From Moringa oleifera (Eukaryota; Streptophyta; Magnoliopsida; Brassicales; Moringaceae): a DNA stretch of 64,000 nt. The position numbers were made by a program, and so were the translations under genes. Shown here piece by piece: positions 24,201 to 38,700 of this stretch (the stretch's first letter is position 1; every line of letters starts with the position of its first letter). Under the pieces are notes generated by a model. It saw nothing but the letters and a program-made list of their open reading frames with translations, was not told where the DNA came from and did no database searches. Location: contig JAJFZO010000583.1 in the NCBI GenBank assembly GCA_021397835.1, positions 155,001-219,000 on the forward strand. The letters are read 5' to 3'.

Positions 24201-27200
24201 CTGGGGGGATTTCGAGCATGCTGAGTGCTTCATCGTAGGCCATCGAGGCTGCATACGTGGGGTTGGATCTCGACGCTCAGGCTTGCCTAGGCAGACTCGT
24301 TGCGTGGCGCAATCGACAACACGATCGTCGACCGTTAGCAACGAGCGAGCCACACAGCCAGCCTGGGCACCTCTGCTGCCAAGGACTCAATAGTGCAAAA
24401 AACGTGGGCAACGAAGCGAGAATAATCGTGGAATAATGAGCTTGGATGTGGCTAGACAAGCTTGATGGTGTGGCCGGTGAAGCTAATGATGATGCATGCT
24501 ACATGAGGGCCAAATCGTTGGGGGGATTTCCAACATGCGGAGTGCTTCGTCGCAGGTCCTCGAGACGGCAGACGTGGGGTTGGATCTCGACGCTCAAGCT
24601 TGCCTAAGCGGACTCGTTGCGCATTGCGATGGATCACCTGATCGTCGGCCGTTAGCAACGAGCGAGCCACACGGCCAGCCTGGGCAAGGCGTGACACCCC
24701 TGCTGCCAAAGCCTCATCGGTGGGAAAAACATGGGCAACGAAACAAGGGAAATTGTGGGATAATAAGCTGGGATGTGGCTAGACAAGCTCGATTATATGG
24801 GCGATGAAGCTAACGATGATGCAAGCTACATGAGGGCCAAATCGTTGGGGGGATTTCGAGCATGCAGAGTGCTTCATCGCAGGCCATCGAGGCTGCATAC
24901 GTGGGGTTGGATCTCGACGCTTAGGCTTGCCTAGTCGGACTCGTTGTGCAGTACGATCGACGACACGATCATCGGCCGCTAGCAATGAGCGAGCCACATG
25001 GCCAGCCTGGGCACCCCTGCTGCCAAGGCCTCATCGGTGGGAAAAACTTGAGCAAAGAAGCGAGAATAATCATGGGATAATGAGCTGGGATGTGGCTAGA
25101 CAAGCTCGATCGTGTGGGCGACGAAGCTAACGATGATGCATGCTACGTGAGGGCAAAATCGTTGGGGCGATTTCGAGCATGCGGAGTGCTTCATCACAGG
25201 CCCTCGAGGCGGTAGACATGCGGTTTGATCTCGACGCTCAGGCTTGCTTATGCGGACAAGTTGCCTAGAGCGATCGGCGACCCGATCGTCGACCGTTAGC
25301 AATGAGCGAGCCACACGACCAGCTTGGGCAAGGCGTGACACCACTGCTGCCAAGGCCTCATCGGTGGCAAAAATGTGGGCAACGAAACGAGAGATATTGT
25401 GGGATAATGAGCTGGGATATGGCTAGAAAAACTCGATGGTATGGGCGGCGAACCTAACAATGATGCATTTTACGCGAGGGCCAAATCGTTGAGGGGATTT
25501 CGAGCATGCAGTGTGCTTCGTCGCAGGCCTTCGAGGTGGTGAGGCGGGGCTGGATCCCAACTTCTAGGCTTGCCTAGGCGGACTCGTTGCACAACGCGAT
25601 CAACGACACGATCGTCGACCGGTAGCAACGAGCGAGCCACACGGCCAGCCTGGGCAAGGCGTGACACCCCTGCTGCCAAAGCCTCATCGGTGGGAAAAAC
25701 ATGGGCAACGAAACGAGGGAAATTGTGCGATAATAACCTGGGATGTGGATAGAGAAGCTCGATTATATGGGCGACGAAGCTAACGATGATGCAAGCTACA
25801 TGAGGGCCAAATCGTTGGGGGGATTTCGAGCATGCTGAGTGCTTCATCGTAGGCCATCGAGGCTGCATACGTGGGGTTGGATCTCGACGCTCAGGCTTGC
25901 CTAGGCAGACTCGTTGTGTGGCGCAATCGACAACACGATCGTCGACCGTTAGCAACGAGCGAGCCACACAGCCAGCCTGGGCACCTCTGCTGCCAAGGAC
26001 TCAATAGTGCAAAAAACGTGGGCAACGAAGCGAGAATAATCGTGGAATAATGAGCTTGGATGTGGCTAGACAAGCTTGATGGTGTGGGCGGTGAAGCTAA
26101 TGATGATGCATGCTACATGAGGGCCAAATCGTTGGGGGGATTTCCAGCATGCGGAGTGCTTCGTCGCAGGTCCTCGAGACGGCAGACGTGGGGTTGGATC
26201 TCGACGCTCAAGCTTGCCTAGGCGGACTCGTTGCGCATTGCGATGGATCACCTGATCGTCGGCCGTTAGCAACGAGCGAGCCACACGGCTAGGCTGGGCA
26301 AGGCGTGACACCCCTGCTGCCAAAGCCTCATCGGTGGGAAAAACATGGGCAACGAAACAAGGGAAATTATGGGATAATAAGCTGGGATGTGGCTAGACAA
26401 GCTCGATTATATGGGCGATGAAGCTAACGATGATGCAACCTACATGAGGGCCAAATCGTTGGGGGGATTTCGAGCATGCAGAGTGCTTCATCGCAGGCCA
26501 TGGCGGCTGCATACGTGGGGTTGGATCTCGACGCTCAGGCTTGCCTAGTCGGACTCGTTGCGTAGTACGATCGACGACACGATCATCGGCAGTTAGCAAT
26601 GAGCGAGCCACATGGCCAGCCTGGGCACCCCTGCTGCCAAGGCCTCATCGGTGGGAAAAACTTGAGCAAAGAAGCGAGAATAATCATGGGATAATGAGCT
26701 GGGATGTGGCTAGACAAGCTCGATGGTTTGGGCGGCGAAGCTAACGATGATACATGCTACGTGAGGGCCAAATCGTTGGGGCGATTTCGAGCATGCGGAG
26801 TGCTTCATCATAGGCCCTCGAGGCGGTAGACATGCGGTTGGATCTCGACGCTCAGGCTTGCTTATGCGGACAAGTTGCCTAGAGCGATCGGCGACCCGAT
26901 CGTCGGTCGTTAGCAACGAGCGAGCCACACGGCCAGCCTGGGCAAGGCGTGACACCACTGCTGCCAAGGCCTCATCGGTGGCAAAAATGTGGGCAAAGAA
27001 ACGAGAGATATTGTGGGATAATGAGCTGGGATATGGCTAGAAAAACTCGATGGTATGGGTGGCGAACCTAACAATGATGCATTTTACGCGAGGGCCAAAT
27101 CGTTGGGGCGATTTCGAGCATGCAGTGTGCTTCGTCGCAGGCCTTCGAGGTGGTGAGGCGGGGCTGGATCCCAACTTCTAGGCTTGCCTAGGCGGACTCG

Positions 27201-30200
27201 TTGCACAACGCGATCAACGACACGATCATCGACCGTTAGCAACGAGCGAGCCACACGGCCAGCCTGGGCAAGGCGTGACACCCCTGCTGCCAAAGCCTCA
27301 TCGATGGGAAAAACATGGGCAACGAAACGAGGGAAATTGTTGGATAATAACCTGGGATGTGGCTAGAGAAGCTCGATTATATGGGCGACGAAGCTAACGA
27401 TGATGCAAGCTACGAGAGGGCCAAATCATTGGGGGGATTTCGAGCATGCTGAGTGCTTCATCGTAGGCCATCGAGGCTGCATACGTGGGGTTGGATCTCG
27501 ACGCTCAGGCTTGCCTAGGCAGACTCGTTGCGTGGCGCAATCGACAACACGATCGTCGACCGTTAGCAACGAGCGAGCCACACAGCCAGCCTGGGCACCT
27601 CTGCTGCCAAGGACTCAATAGTGCAAAAAACGTGGGCAACGAAGCGAGAATAATCGTGGAATAATGAGCTTGGATGTGGCTAGACAAGCTTGATGGTGTG
27701 GGCGGTGAAGCTAATGATGATGCATGCTACATGAGGGCCAAATCGTTGGGGGGATTTCCAACATGCGGAGTGCTTCGTCGCAGGTCCTCGAGACGGCAGA
27801 CGTGGGGTTGGATCTCGACGCTCAAGCTTGCCTAGGCGGACTCGTTGCGCATTGCGATGGATCACCTGATCGTCGGCCGTTAGCAACGAGCGAGCCACAC
27901 GGCCAGCCTGGGCAAGGCGTGACACCCCTGCTGCCAAAGCCTCATCGGTGGGAAAAACATGGGCAACGAAACAAGGGAAATTGTGGGATAATAAGCTGGG
28001 ATGTGGCTAGACAAGCTCGATTATATGGGCGATGAAGCTAACGATGATGCAAGCTACATGAGGGCCAAATCGTTGGGGGGATTTCGAGCATGCAGAGTGC
28101 TTCATCGCAGGCCATCGAGGCTGCATACGTGGGGTTGGATCTCGACGCTTAGGCTTGCCTAGTCGGACTCGTTGCGCAGTACGATCGACGACACGATCAT
28201 CGGCCGTTAGCAATGAGCGAGCCACATGGCCAGCCTGGGCACCCCTGCTGCCAAGGCCTCATCGGTGGGAAAAACTTGAGCAAAGAAGCGAGAATAATCA
28301 TGGGATAATGAGCTGGGATGTGGCTAGACAAGCTCGATGGTGTGGGCGGCGAAGCTAACGATGATGCATGCTACGTGAGGGCCAAATCGTTGGGGCGATT
28401 TCGAGCATGCGGAGTGCTTCATCACAGGCCCTCGAGGCGGTAGACATGCGGTTGGATCTCGACGCTCAGGCTTGCTTATGCGGACAAGTTGCCTAGAGCG
28501 ATCGGCGACCCGATCGTCGGCCGTTAGCAACGAGCGAGCCACACGGCCAGCTTGGGCAAGGCGTGACACCACTGCTGCCAAGGCCTCATCGGTGGCAAAA
28601 ATGTGGGCAACGAAACGAGAGATATTGTGGGATAATGAGCTGGGATATGGCTAGAAAAACTCGATGGTATGGGCGGCGAACCTAACAATGATGCATTTTA
28701 CGCGAGGGCCAAATCGTTGGGGGGATTTCGAGCATGCAGTGTGCTTCGTCGCAGGCCTCGAGGTGGTGAGGCGGGGCTGGATCCCAACTTCTAGGCTTGC
28801 CTAGGCGGACTCGTTGCACAACGCGATCGACGACACGATCGTCGGCCGTTAGCAACGAGCGAGCCACACGGCCAGCCTGGGCAAGGCGTGACACCTCTGC
28901 TGTCCAAAGCCTCATCGGTGGGAAAAACATGGGCAACGAAACGAGGGAAATTGTGGGATAATAGCCTGGGATGTGGCTAGAGAAGCTCGATTATATGGGC
29001 GACAAAGCTAACGATGATGCAAGCTACGTGAGGGCCAAATCGTTGGGGGGATTTCGAGCATGCGGAGTGCTTCATCGTAGGCCATCGAGGCTGCATACGT
29101 GGGGTTGGATCTCGACGCTCAGGCTTGCCTAGGCAGACTCGTTGCGTGGCGCAATCGACAACACGATCGTCGACCGTTAGCAACGAGCGAGCCACACAGC
29201 CAGCCTAGGCACCTTTGCTGCCAAGGCCTCATTAGTGCAAAAAACATGGGCAACGAAGCGAGAATAATCGTGGGATAATGAGCTTGGATGTGGCTAGACA
29301 AGCTTGATGGCGTGGGCGGTGAAGCTAATGATGATGCATGCTACATGAGGGCCAAATCGTTGGGGGGATTTCCAGCATGCGGAGTGCTTCATCGCAGGTC
29401 CTCGAGACGGCAGACGTGGGGTTGGATCTCGACGCTCAAGCTTGCCTAGGCGGACTCGTTGCGCATTGCGATGGATCACCTGATCGTCGGCCGTTAGCAA
29501 CGAGCGAGCCACACGGCTAGGCTGGGCAAGGCGTGACACCCCTACTGCCAAAGCCTCATCGGTGGGAAAAACATGGGCAACGAAACAAGGGAAATTGTGG
29601 GATAATAAGCTGGGATGTGGCTAGACAAGCTCGATTATATGGGCGATGAAGCTAACGATGATGCAAGCTACATGAGGGCCAAATCGTTGGGGGGATTTCG
29701 AGCATGCAGAGTGCTTCATCGCAGGCCATCAAGGCTGCATACATGGGGTTGGATCTCGACACTTAGGCTTGCCTAGTTGGACTCGTTGCGCAGCACGATC
29801 GACGACACGATCATCAGCCGTTAGCAATGAGCGAGCCACATGGCCAGCCTGGGCACCCCTGCTGCCAAGGCCTCATCGGTGGGAAAATCTTGAGCAAAGA
29901 AGCGAGAATAATCATGGGATAATGAGCTGGGATATGGCTAGACAAGCTCGATGGTGTGGGCGACGAAGCTAACGATGATGCATGCTACGTGAGGGCCAAA
30001 TCGTTGGGGCGATTTTGAGCATGCGGAGTGCTTCATCACAGGCCCTCGAGGCGGTAGACATGCGGTTGGATCTCGACGCTCAGGCTTGCTTATGCAGACA
30101 TGTTGCCTAGAGCGATCGGCGACCCGATCGTCGGCCGTTAGCAACGGGCGAGCCACACGGCCAGCCTGGGCAAGGCGTGACACCACTACTGCCAAGGCCT

Positions 30201-33200
30201 CATCGGTGGCAAAAATGAGGGTAACGAAACGAGAGATATTGTTGGATAATGAGCTGGGATATGGCTAGAAAAACTCGATGGTATGGGCAGCGAACCTAAC
30301 AATGATGCATTTTACGCGAGGGCCAAATCGTTGGGGGGATTTCGAGCATGTAGTGTGCTTCGTCGCAGGCCTTCGAGGTGGTGAGGCGGGGCTGGATCCC
30401 AACTTCTAGGCTTGCCTAGGCGGACTCGTTGGACAACGCGACCAACGACACGATCGTCGACCGTTAGCAACGAGCGAGCCACACGGCCAGCCTGGGCAAA
30501 ACGTGACATCCCTGCTGTCAAAGCCTCATCGGTGGGAAAAACATGGGCAACGAAACGAGGGAAATTGTGGGATAATAACCTGGGATGTGGCTAGAGAAGC
30601 TCGATTATATGGGCGACGAAGCTAACGATGATGCAAGCTACGTGAGGGCCAAATCGTTGGGGGGATTTCGAGCATGCGGAGTGCTTCATCGTAGGCCATC
30701 GAGGCTGTATACGTGGGGTTGGATCTCGACGCTCAGGCTTGCCTAGGCAGACTCGTTGCGTGGCGCAATCGACAACACGATCGTCGACCGTTAGCAACGA
30801 GCGAGCCACACAGCCAGCCTGGGCACCTCTGCTGCCAAGGCCTCATTAGTGCAAAAAACGTGGGCAACGAAGCGAGAATAATCGTGGGATAATGAGCTTG
30901 GATGTGGCTAGACAAGCTTGATGGTGTGGGCGGTGAAGCTAATGATGATGCATGCTACATGAGGGCCAAATCGTTGGGGGGATTTCCAGCATGCGGAGTG
31001 CTTCGTCGCAGGTCCTCGAGATGGCAGACGTGGGGTTGGATCTCGACGCTCAAGCTTGCCTAGGCGGACTCGTTGCGCATTGCGATGGATCACCTGATCG
31101 TCAGCCGTTAGCAACGAGCGAGCCACACGGCTAGGCTGGGCAAGGCGTGACACCCCTGCTGCCAAAGCCTCATCGGTGGGAAAAACATGGGCAACGAAAC
31201 AAGGGAAATTATGGGATAATAAGCTGGGATGTGGCTAGACAAGCTCGATTATATGGGCGATGAAGCTAACGATGATGCAAGCTACATGAGGGCCAAATCG
31301 TTGGGGGGATTTCGAGCATGCAGAGTGCTTCATCGTAGGCCATCAAGGCTGCATACGTGGGGTTGGATCTCGACGCTTAGGCTTGCCTAGTCGGACTCGT
31401 TGCGCAGTACGATCGACGACACGATCATCGGCCGTTAGCAATGAGCGAGCCACATGGCCAGCCTGGGCACCCCTGCTGCCAAGGCCTCATCGGTGGGAAA
31501 AACTTGAGCAAAGAAGCGAGAATAATCATGGGATAATGAGCTGGGATGTGGCTAGACAAGCTCGATGGTGTGGGCGATGAAGCTAACGATGATGCATGCT
31601 ACGTGAGGGCCAAATCGTTGGGGCGATTTCGAGCATGCGGAATGCTTCATCACAGGCCCTCGAGGCGGTAGACATGCGGTTGGATCTCGACGCTCAGGCT
31701 TGCTTATGCGGACAAGTTGCCTAGAGCGATCGACGACCCGATCGTCGGCCGTTAGGAACGAGCGAGCCACACGGCCAACCTGGGCAAGGCGTGACACCAC
31801 TGCTGCCAAGGCCTCATCGGTGGCAAAAATGTGGGTAACGAAACGAGAGATATTGTGGGATAATAAGCTGGGATATGGCTAGAAAAACTCGATGGTATGG
31901 GCGGCGAACCTAACAATGATGCATTTTACGCGAGGGCCAAATCGTTGGGGGGATTTCGAGCATGCAGTGTGCTTCGTCGCAGGCCTTCGAGGTGGTGAGG
32001 CGGGGCTGGATCCCAACTTCTAGGCTTGCCTAGGCGGACTCGTTGCACAACGCGATCAACGACACGATTGTCGACCGTTAGCAACGAGCGAGCCACACGG
32101 CCAGCCTGGGCAAGGCATGACACCCCTGCTGCCAAAGCCTCATCGGTGGGAAAAATATGGGCAACGAAACGAGAGAAATTGTGGGATAATAACCTGGGAT
32201 GTGGCTAGAGAAGCTCGATTATATGGGCGACGAAGCTAACGATGATGCAAGCTACGTGAGGGCCAAATCGTTGGGGGGATTTCGAGCATGCTGAGTGCTT
32301 CATCGTAGGCCATCGAGGCTGCATACGTGGGGTTGGATCTCGATGCTCAGGCTTGCCTAGGCAGACTCGTTGCGTGGCGCAATCACAACACGATCGTCGA
32401 CCGTTAGCAACGAGCGAGCCACACAGCCAGCCTGGGCACCTCTGCTGCCAAGGACTCAATAGTGCAAAAAACGTGGCAACGAAGCGAGAATAATCGTGGA
32501 ATAATGAGCTTGGATGTGGCTAGACAAGCTTGATGGTGTGGGCGGTGAAGCTAATGATGATGCATGCTACATGAGGGCCAAATCGTTGGGGGGATTTCCA
32601 ACAATGCGGAGTGCTTCGTCGCAGGTCCTCGAGACGGCAGACGTGGGGTTGGATCTCGACGCTCAAGCTTGCCTAGGCGGACTCGTTGCGCATTGCGATG
32701 GATCACCTGATCGTCGGCCGTTAGCAACGAGCGAGCCGCACGGCCAGCCTGGGCAAGGCGTGACTCCCCTGCTGCCCAAGGCCTCATCGGTGGGAAAAAC
32801 ATGGGCAACGAAACGAGGGAAATTGTGGGATAAGAGCTGGGATGTGGCTAGACAAGCTCGATGGTGTGGGCGACGAAGCTAACGATGATGCATGCTACGT
32901 GAGGGCCAAATCGTTGGGGCGATTTCGAGCATGCGGAGTGCTTCATCACAGGCCCTCGAGGCGGTAGACATGCGGTTGGATCTCGACGCTCAGGCTTGCT
33001 TACGCAGACAAGTTGCCTAGAGCGATCGGCGACCCGATCGTCGGCCGTTAGCAACGGGCGAGCCACACGGCCAGCCTGGGCAAGGCGTGACACCACTACT
33101 GCCAAGGCCTCATTGGTGGCAAAAATGTGGGTAACGAAACGAGAGATATTGTGGGATAATGAGCTGGGATATGGCTAGAAAAACTCGATGGTATGGGCAG

Positions 33201-35747
33201 CGAACCTAACAATGATGCATTTTACGCGAGGGCCAAATCGTTGGGGGGATTTCGAGCATGTAGTGTGCTTCGTCGCAGGCCTTCGAGGTGGTGAGGCGGG
33301 GCTGGATCCCAACTTCTAGGCTTGCCTAGGCGGACTCGTTGGACAACGCGATCAACGACACGATCGTCGACCGTTAGCAACGAGCGAGCCACACGGCCAG
33401 CTTGGGCAAGGCGTGACACCACTGCTGCCAAGGCCTCATCGGTGGCAAAAATGTGGGTAACGAAACGAGAGATATTGTGGGATAATGAGCTGGGATATGG
33501 CTAGAAAAACTCGATGGTATGGGCGGCGAACCTAACAATGATGCATTTTACGCGAGGGCCAAATCGTTGGGGGGATTTCGAGCATGCAGTGTGCTTCGTC
33601 GCAGGCCTTCGAGGTGGTGAGGCGGGGCTAGATCCCAACTTCTAGGCTTGCCTAGGCGGACTCATTGCACAACGCGATCAACGACACGATCGTCGGCTGT
33701 TAGCAACGAGCGAGCCACACGGCAAGCCATGGCACCCCTACTGCCAAGGCCTCATCGGTGGGAAAAACGTGGTCAACTAAGCTAGAATAATCGTGGGATA
33801 ATGAGCTGGGATATGGCTAGACAGGCTCGATGCTGTGGGCGGCGAAGCTAAACATGATGCATGCTACATGAGGGCCAAATCGTTGGGGGGATTTCCACCA
33901 TGCGAAGTACTCCGTCGCAGGTCCTCGAGATGGCAGAATTGGGGTTGGATCTCGACGCTCAAGCTTGCCTAGGCGGACTCGTTGCGCATTACGATGGATC
34001 ACCTGATCGTCGGCCGTTAGCAACGAGCGAGCCACACGGCCAGCCTGGGCAAGGCGTGACACTCCTGCTGCCCAAGCCTCATCGGTGGGAAAAACATGGG
34101 CAACGAAACGAGGGAAATAGTGGGATAATAAGCTGGGATGTGGCTAGACAAGCTCGATTATATGGGCGATGAAGCTAACGATGATGCAAGCTACGTGAGG
34201 GCCAAATCGTTGGGGGGATTTCGAGCATGCAGAGTGCTTCATCGCAGGCCATCAAGGCTGCATACGTGGGGTTGGATCTCGACGCTCAGGCTTCCCTAGT
34301 CGGACTCGTTGCGCAGTACGATCGACGACACGATCATCGGCCGTTAGCAATGAGCGAGCCACATGGCCAGCCTGGGCACCCCTGCTGCCAAGGCCTCATC
34401 GGTGGGAAAAACTTGAGCAAAGAAGCGAGAATAATCATGGGATAATGAGCTGGGATGTGGCTAGACAAGCTCGATGGTGTGGCGGCGAAACTAACGATGA
34501 TGCATGCTACGTGAGGGCCAAATCGTTGGGGCGGATTTCGAGCATGCGGAGTGCTTCATCACAGGCCCTCGAGGCGGTAGACATGCGGTTGGATCTCGAC
34601 GCTCAGGCTTGCTTATGCGGACAAGTTGCCTAGAGCGATCGACGACCCGATCGTCGACCGTTAGCAACGAGCGAGCCACACGGCCAACCTGGGCAAGCTG
34701 TGACACCACTGCTGCCAAGGCCTCATCGGTGGCAAAAATGTGGGCAACGAAACGAGAGATATTGTGGGATAATGAGCTGGGATATGGCTATAAAAACTCG
34801 ATGGTATGGGCGGTGAACCTAACAATGATGCATTTTACGCGAGGGCCAAATCGTTGGGGGGATTTCGAGCATGCAGTGTGCTTCGTCGCAGGCCTTCGAG
34901 GTGGTGAGGCGGGGCTGGATCCCATCTTCTAGGCTTGCCTAGGCGGACTCGTTGCACAACGCGATCAACGACACGATTGTCGGCCGTTAGCAACGAGCGA
35001 GCCACACGGCCAGCCTGGGCAAGGCGTGACACCTCTGCTGCTAAAGCCTTATCGGTGGGAAAAACATGGGCAACGAAATGAGGGAAATTGTGGGATAATA
35101 ACCTGGGATGTGGCTAGAGAAGCTCGATTATATGGGCGACGAAGCTAACGATGATGCAAGCTACGTGAGGGCCAAATCATTGGGGGGATTTTGAGCATGC
35201 GGAGTGCTTCATCGTGGGCCATCGAGGCTACATACGTGGGGTTGGATCTCGATGCTCAGGCTTGCCTAGGCAGACTTGTTGCGTGGCGCAATCAACAACA
35301 CGATCGTCGACCGTTAGCAACGAGCGAGCTACACAGCCAGCCTGGGCACCTCTGCTGCCAAGGCCTCATTAGTGCAAAAAAAGTGGGCAACGAAGCGAGA
35401 ATAATCGTGGGATAATGAGCTTGGATGTGGCTAGACAAGCTTGATGGTGTGGGCGGTGAAGCTAATGATGATGCATGCTACATGAGGGCCAAATCGTTGG
35501 GGGGATTTCCAGCATGCGGAGTGCTTCGTCGCAGGTCCTCGAGACGGCAGACGTGGGGTTGGATCTCGACGCTCAAGCTTGCCTAGGCGGACTCGTTGCG
35601 CATTGCGATGGATCACCTGATCGTCGGCCGTTAGCAACGAGCGAGCCACACGGCCAGGCTGGGCACCCCTGCTTCCAAGGCCTCATCGGTGGGAAAAACG
35701 TGGGCAAAGGAGCGAGAATAATCATGGGATAATGAGCTGGAATGTGG
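15268..35747 (+). repeat. array A, 1614-bp five-monomer higher-order repeat zone
   Basis: There are five monomer subtypes. I (327 bp) carries GCGATGGATCACCTGATCG. R (317) has a TTATATGGGCGATGAAGC start. S (327) carries TTATGCGGACAAGTTGCC. W (326) carries GGGGCTGGATCCCAACTTCT. C (317) carries GCAGACTCGTTGCGTGGCGC. The cycle I-R-S-W-C sums to 1614 bp. Complete rounds begin at 22847, 24452, 26066, 27680, 29294 and 30908; the last four intervals are exactly 1614 bp and the first is 1605 bp. Rounds on either side of this core are irregular. Confidence 0.92.
18301..18648 (+). repeat. 154-bp internal tandem duplication in a C-type monomer
   Basis: The C monomer starting at 18178 reaches CACCTCTGCT (about 18420) and then restarts with ACGCTGCATACGTAGGCCAT. 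TGGGGTTGGAT at 18301 recurs at 18455, an offset of 154 bp. The next monomer starts at 18649, 471 bp after 18178, which equals 317 plus 154. This looks like slippage or unequal exchange inside one monomer. Confidence 0.85.
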
Positions 35748-38700
35748 CTAGACTAGCTCAATGGTGTGGGCGGCGAAGCTAATAATGATGCATGCTACGT
35801 GAGGGCCAAATCGTTGGGGGGATTTCGAGCATTCGGAGTGCTTCATCGCAGGCCCTCGAGGCGACAGATGTGGGGTTGGATCTCATCGCTCAGGCTTGCC
35901 TAGGCGGACTCGTTGCGCAGTGCGATCGGCGACACGATCGTTGACCATTAGCAACGAGCGAGCCACACGGCCAGCCTGGGCAAGGCATGACACCACTGCT
36001 GCCAAGGCCTCATCGGTGGGAAAAACGTGGGCAATGAAACGAGAGATATTGTGGGATAATGAGCTGGGATATGGCTAGACTAACTCGATGGAATGGGCGG
36101 CAAAGCTAATGATGATGCATTCTACACGAAGGCCAAATCGTTGGGGGGATTTTGAGCATGTAGAGTGCTTCATCGCAGGCCTTCGAGGTGGGAGACGCGG
36201 GGCTGGATCCCAACTTCTGGGCTTACTTAGGCGGACTCGTTGCGCAAAGCGATCGACGACACGATTATCTACCGTTAGCAATGAGTGAGCCACACGGCCA
36301 GCCTAGGCACCCCTGCTACCAAGGCTTCATCGGTGGGAAAAACGTGGGCAAAGGAGCGAGAATAATCATGGGATAATGAGCTGGAATGTGGCTAGACAAG
36401 CTCGATGGTGTGGGCAGTGAAGCTAATAATGATGCATGCTACGTGAGGGCCAAATCGTTGGGGGGATTTCGAGCATGCGGAGTGCTTCGTCGCAGGCCCT
36501 AGAGGTTGCATACGTGGGTTTAGATCTCGACGCTCAGGCATGACTAAGCGGACTCATTGTGCAGTGCGATCGACAACACGATTGTCGACCGTTAGCAATG
36601 AGCGAGACACACGGCCAGCCTGGGCACCCTTGCTGCCAAGGCCTCATCGGTGGGAAAAACGTGGGCAACGAAGCGAGAATAATCGTGGGTTAATGAGCTG
36701 GGATGTGGCTAGACAAGCTCGATGGTGTGGGCGGCGAAGCTAACGATGATGCTTGCAAAGTGAGGGCCAAATCGTTGGGAGGATTTCGAGCATGCGGAGT
36801 GCTTCGTCGTAGGCCCTCGAGGTGACAGACATGGGATTGGATCTCGACGCTCAGGCTTGCTTAGGCGGACTCATTGCGCAGCGCGATCGACGACACGATC
36901 ATCGACAGTTAGCAATGAGCGAGACACACGGCCAGCCTAGGCACCCCTACTGCAAAGGCCTCATCGGTGGGAAAAACGTGGGCAACGAAGTGAGAATAAT
37001 CGTGGGATAATGAGCTGGGATGTGGCTAGACAAGCTTGATGGTGTGGGCGGCGAAGGTAACGATGATGCATGCTACGTGAGGGCCAAATCATTGAGGGGA
37101 TTACGAGCATGCGGAGTGCTTTATCGTAGGCCCTCGAGGTTGCATACGTGGGGTTGGATCTCGACACTCAGGCTTGCCTAGGCAGACTCGTTGCGCGGCA
37201 CAATCGACAACACGATCGTCAACTGTTAGCAACGAGCGAGCCACAGGGCCAGCCATGGCACCCCTGCTGCCAAGGCCTCATTGGTCGGTAAAACATGGGT
37301 AACAAAGCGAGAATAATCAGTGGATAATGAGCTAGGATGTGGCTAGACAAGCTCGATGGTGTGGACAGCGAAGCTAACGATGATGCATGCTACGTGAGGG
37401 CCAAATCGTTGGGGGGATTTCGAACATGCGGAGTCCTTCGTCGCAGGCCCTCGAGGCGGTAGACGTGGGTTTAGATCTCAACGCTCAGGCTTGCCGAAGC
37501 GGACTCGTTGTGCATCGCGATCGATGACCCGATCGTCGGCCGTTAGCAACGAGCGAGCCACACGGCCAGCCTAGGCAAGGCGTGACACCCCTGCTGCCAA
37601 AGCTTCATCGGTGGGAAAAACATGGGCAACGAAACGAGAGAAATTATGGGATAATATGCTGGGATGTGGCAAGACAAGCTCGATGGTATGGGCGGTGAAG
37701 CTAACGATGATGCATGCTATGTGAGGGCCAAATCGTTGGGGGGATTTCGAGAATGCGGAGTGCTTCGTCGCAGGAACTCGAGGCGGCAGATTTGCGGTTG
37801 GATCTCGATGCTCAGGTTTGCCTACGCGAACTCGTTGCACAGCACGATCGACGAAATGATCGTCGGCCGTTAGCAATGAGTGAGCCACACGGCCAGCCTA
37901 GGCACCCCTACTGCCAAGGCCTCATCGGTGGGAAAAACGTGGGCAAAGAAGCGAGAATAATCATGGGATAATGAGCTGGGATGTGGCTAGACAAGCTCGA
38001 TGGTGTGGGCGGCGAAGCTAATATTGATGCATGCTACGTGAGGGCCAAATCATTGGGGGGATTTCGAGCATGCGGAGTGCTTCGTCACAGGCCCTCGAGG
38101 CGGTAGACGTGCGGTTGGATCTGGACGCTCAGGCTTGCCTAGGCGGACTAGTTGCCCAGCGCGATCGGCGACCCGATCGTCGGCCGTTAGCAACGAGCGA
38201 GCCACACGGCAAGCCTGGGCAGGGCGTGACACCCCTGCTGCCAAGGCCTCATCGGTGGGAAAAACATGGGCAACGAAACGAGAGAAATTGTGGGACAATA
38301 AGCTGGGATGTGGCTAGACAAGCTCGATGGTGTGGGCGGCGAAGCTAACGATGATGCACGCTATGTGAGGGCCAAATCGTTGGGGGGATTTCGAGCATGC
38401 AGAGTGCTTCATCGCAGGCCATCGAGGTGGCAGATGTGGGGCTGGATCTCGATGCTCAAGCTTGCCTAGGCGGACTCGTTGCGCAGCGCGATCGACGACA
38501 CGATCGTCGGCTGTTAGCATTGAGCGAGCCATAAGGCCGGCATGGGCACCCCTACTGCCAAGGCCTTATCGGTGGGAAAAACGTGGGCAACAAAGTGAGA
38601 ATAATCATTGGATAATGAGATGGGTTGTGGCTAGACAAGCTCGATGGTGTGGGCGGCGAAGCTAACGATGATGCATGTTACGTGAGGGCCAAATCATTGG

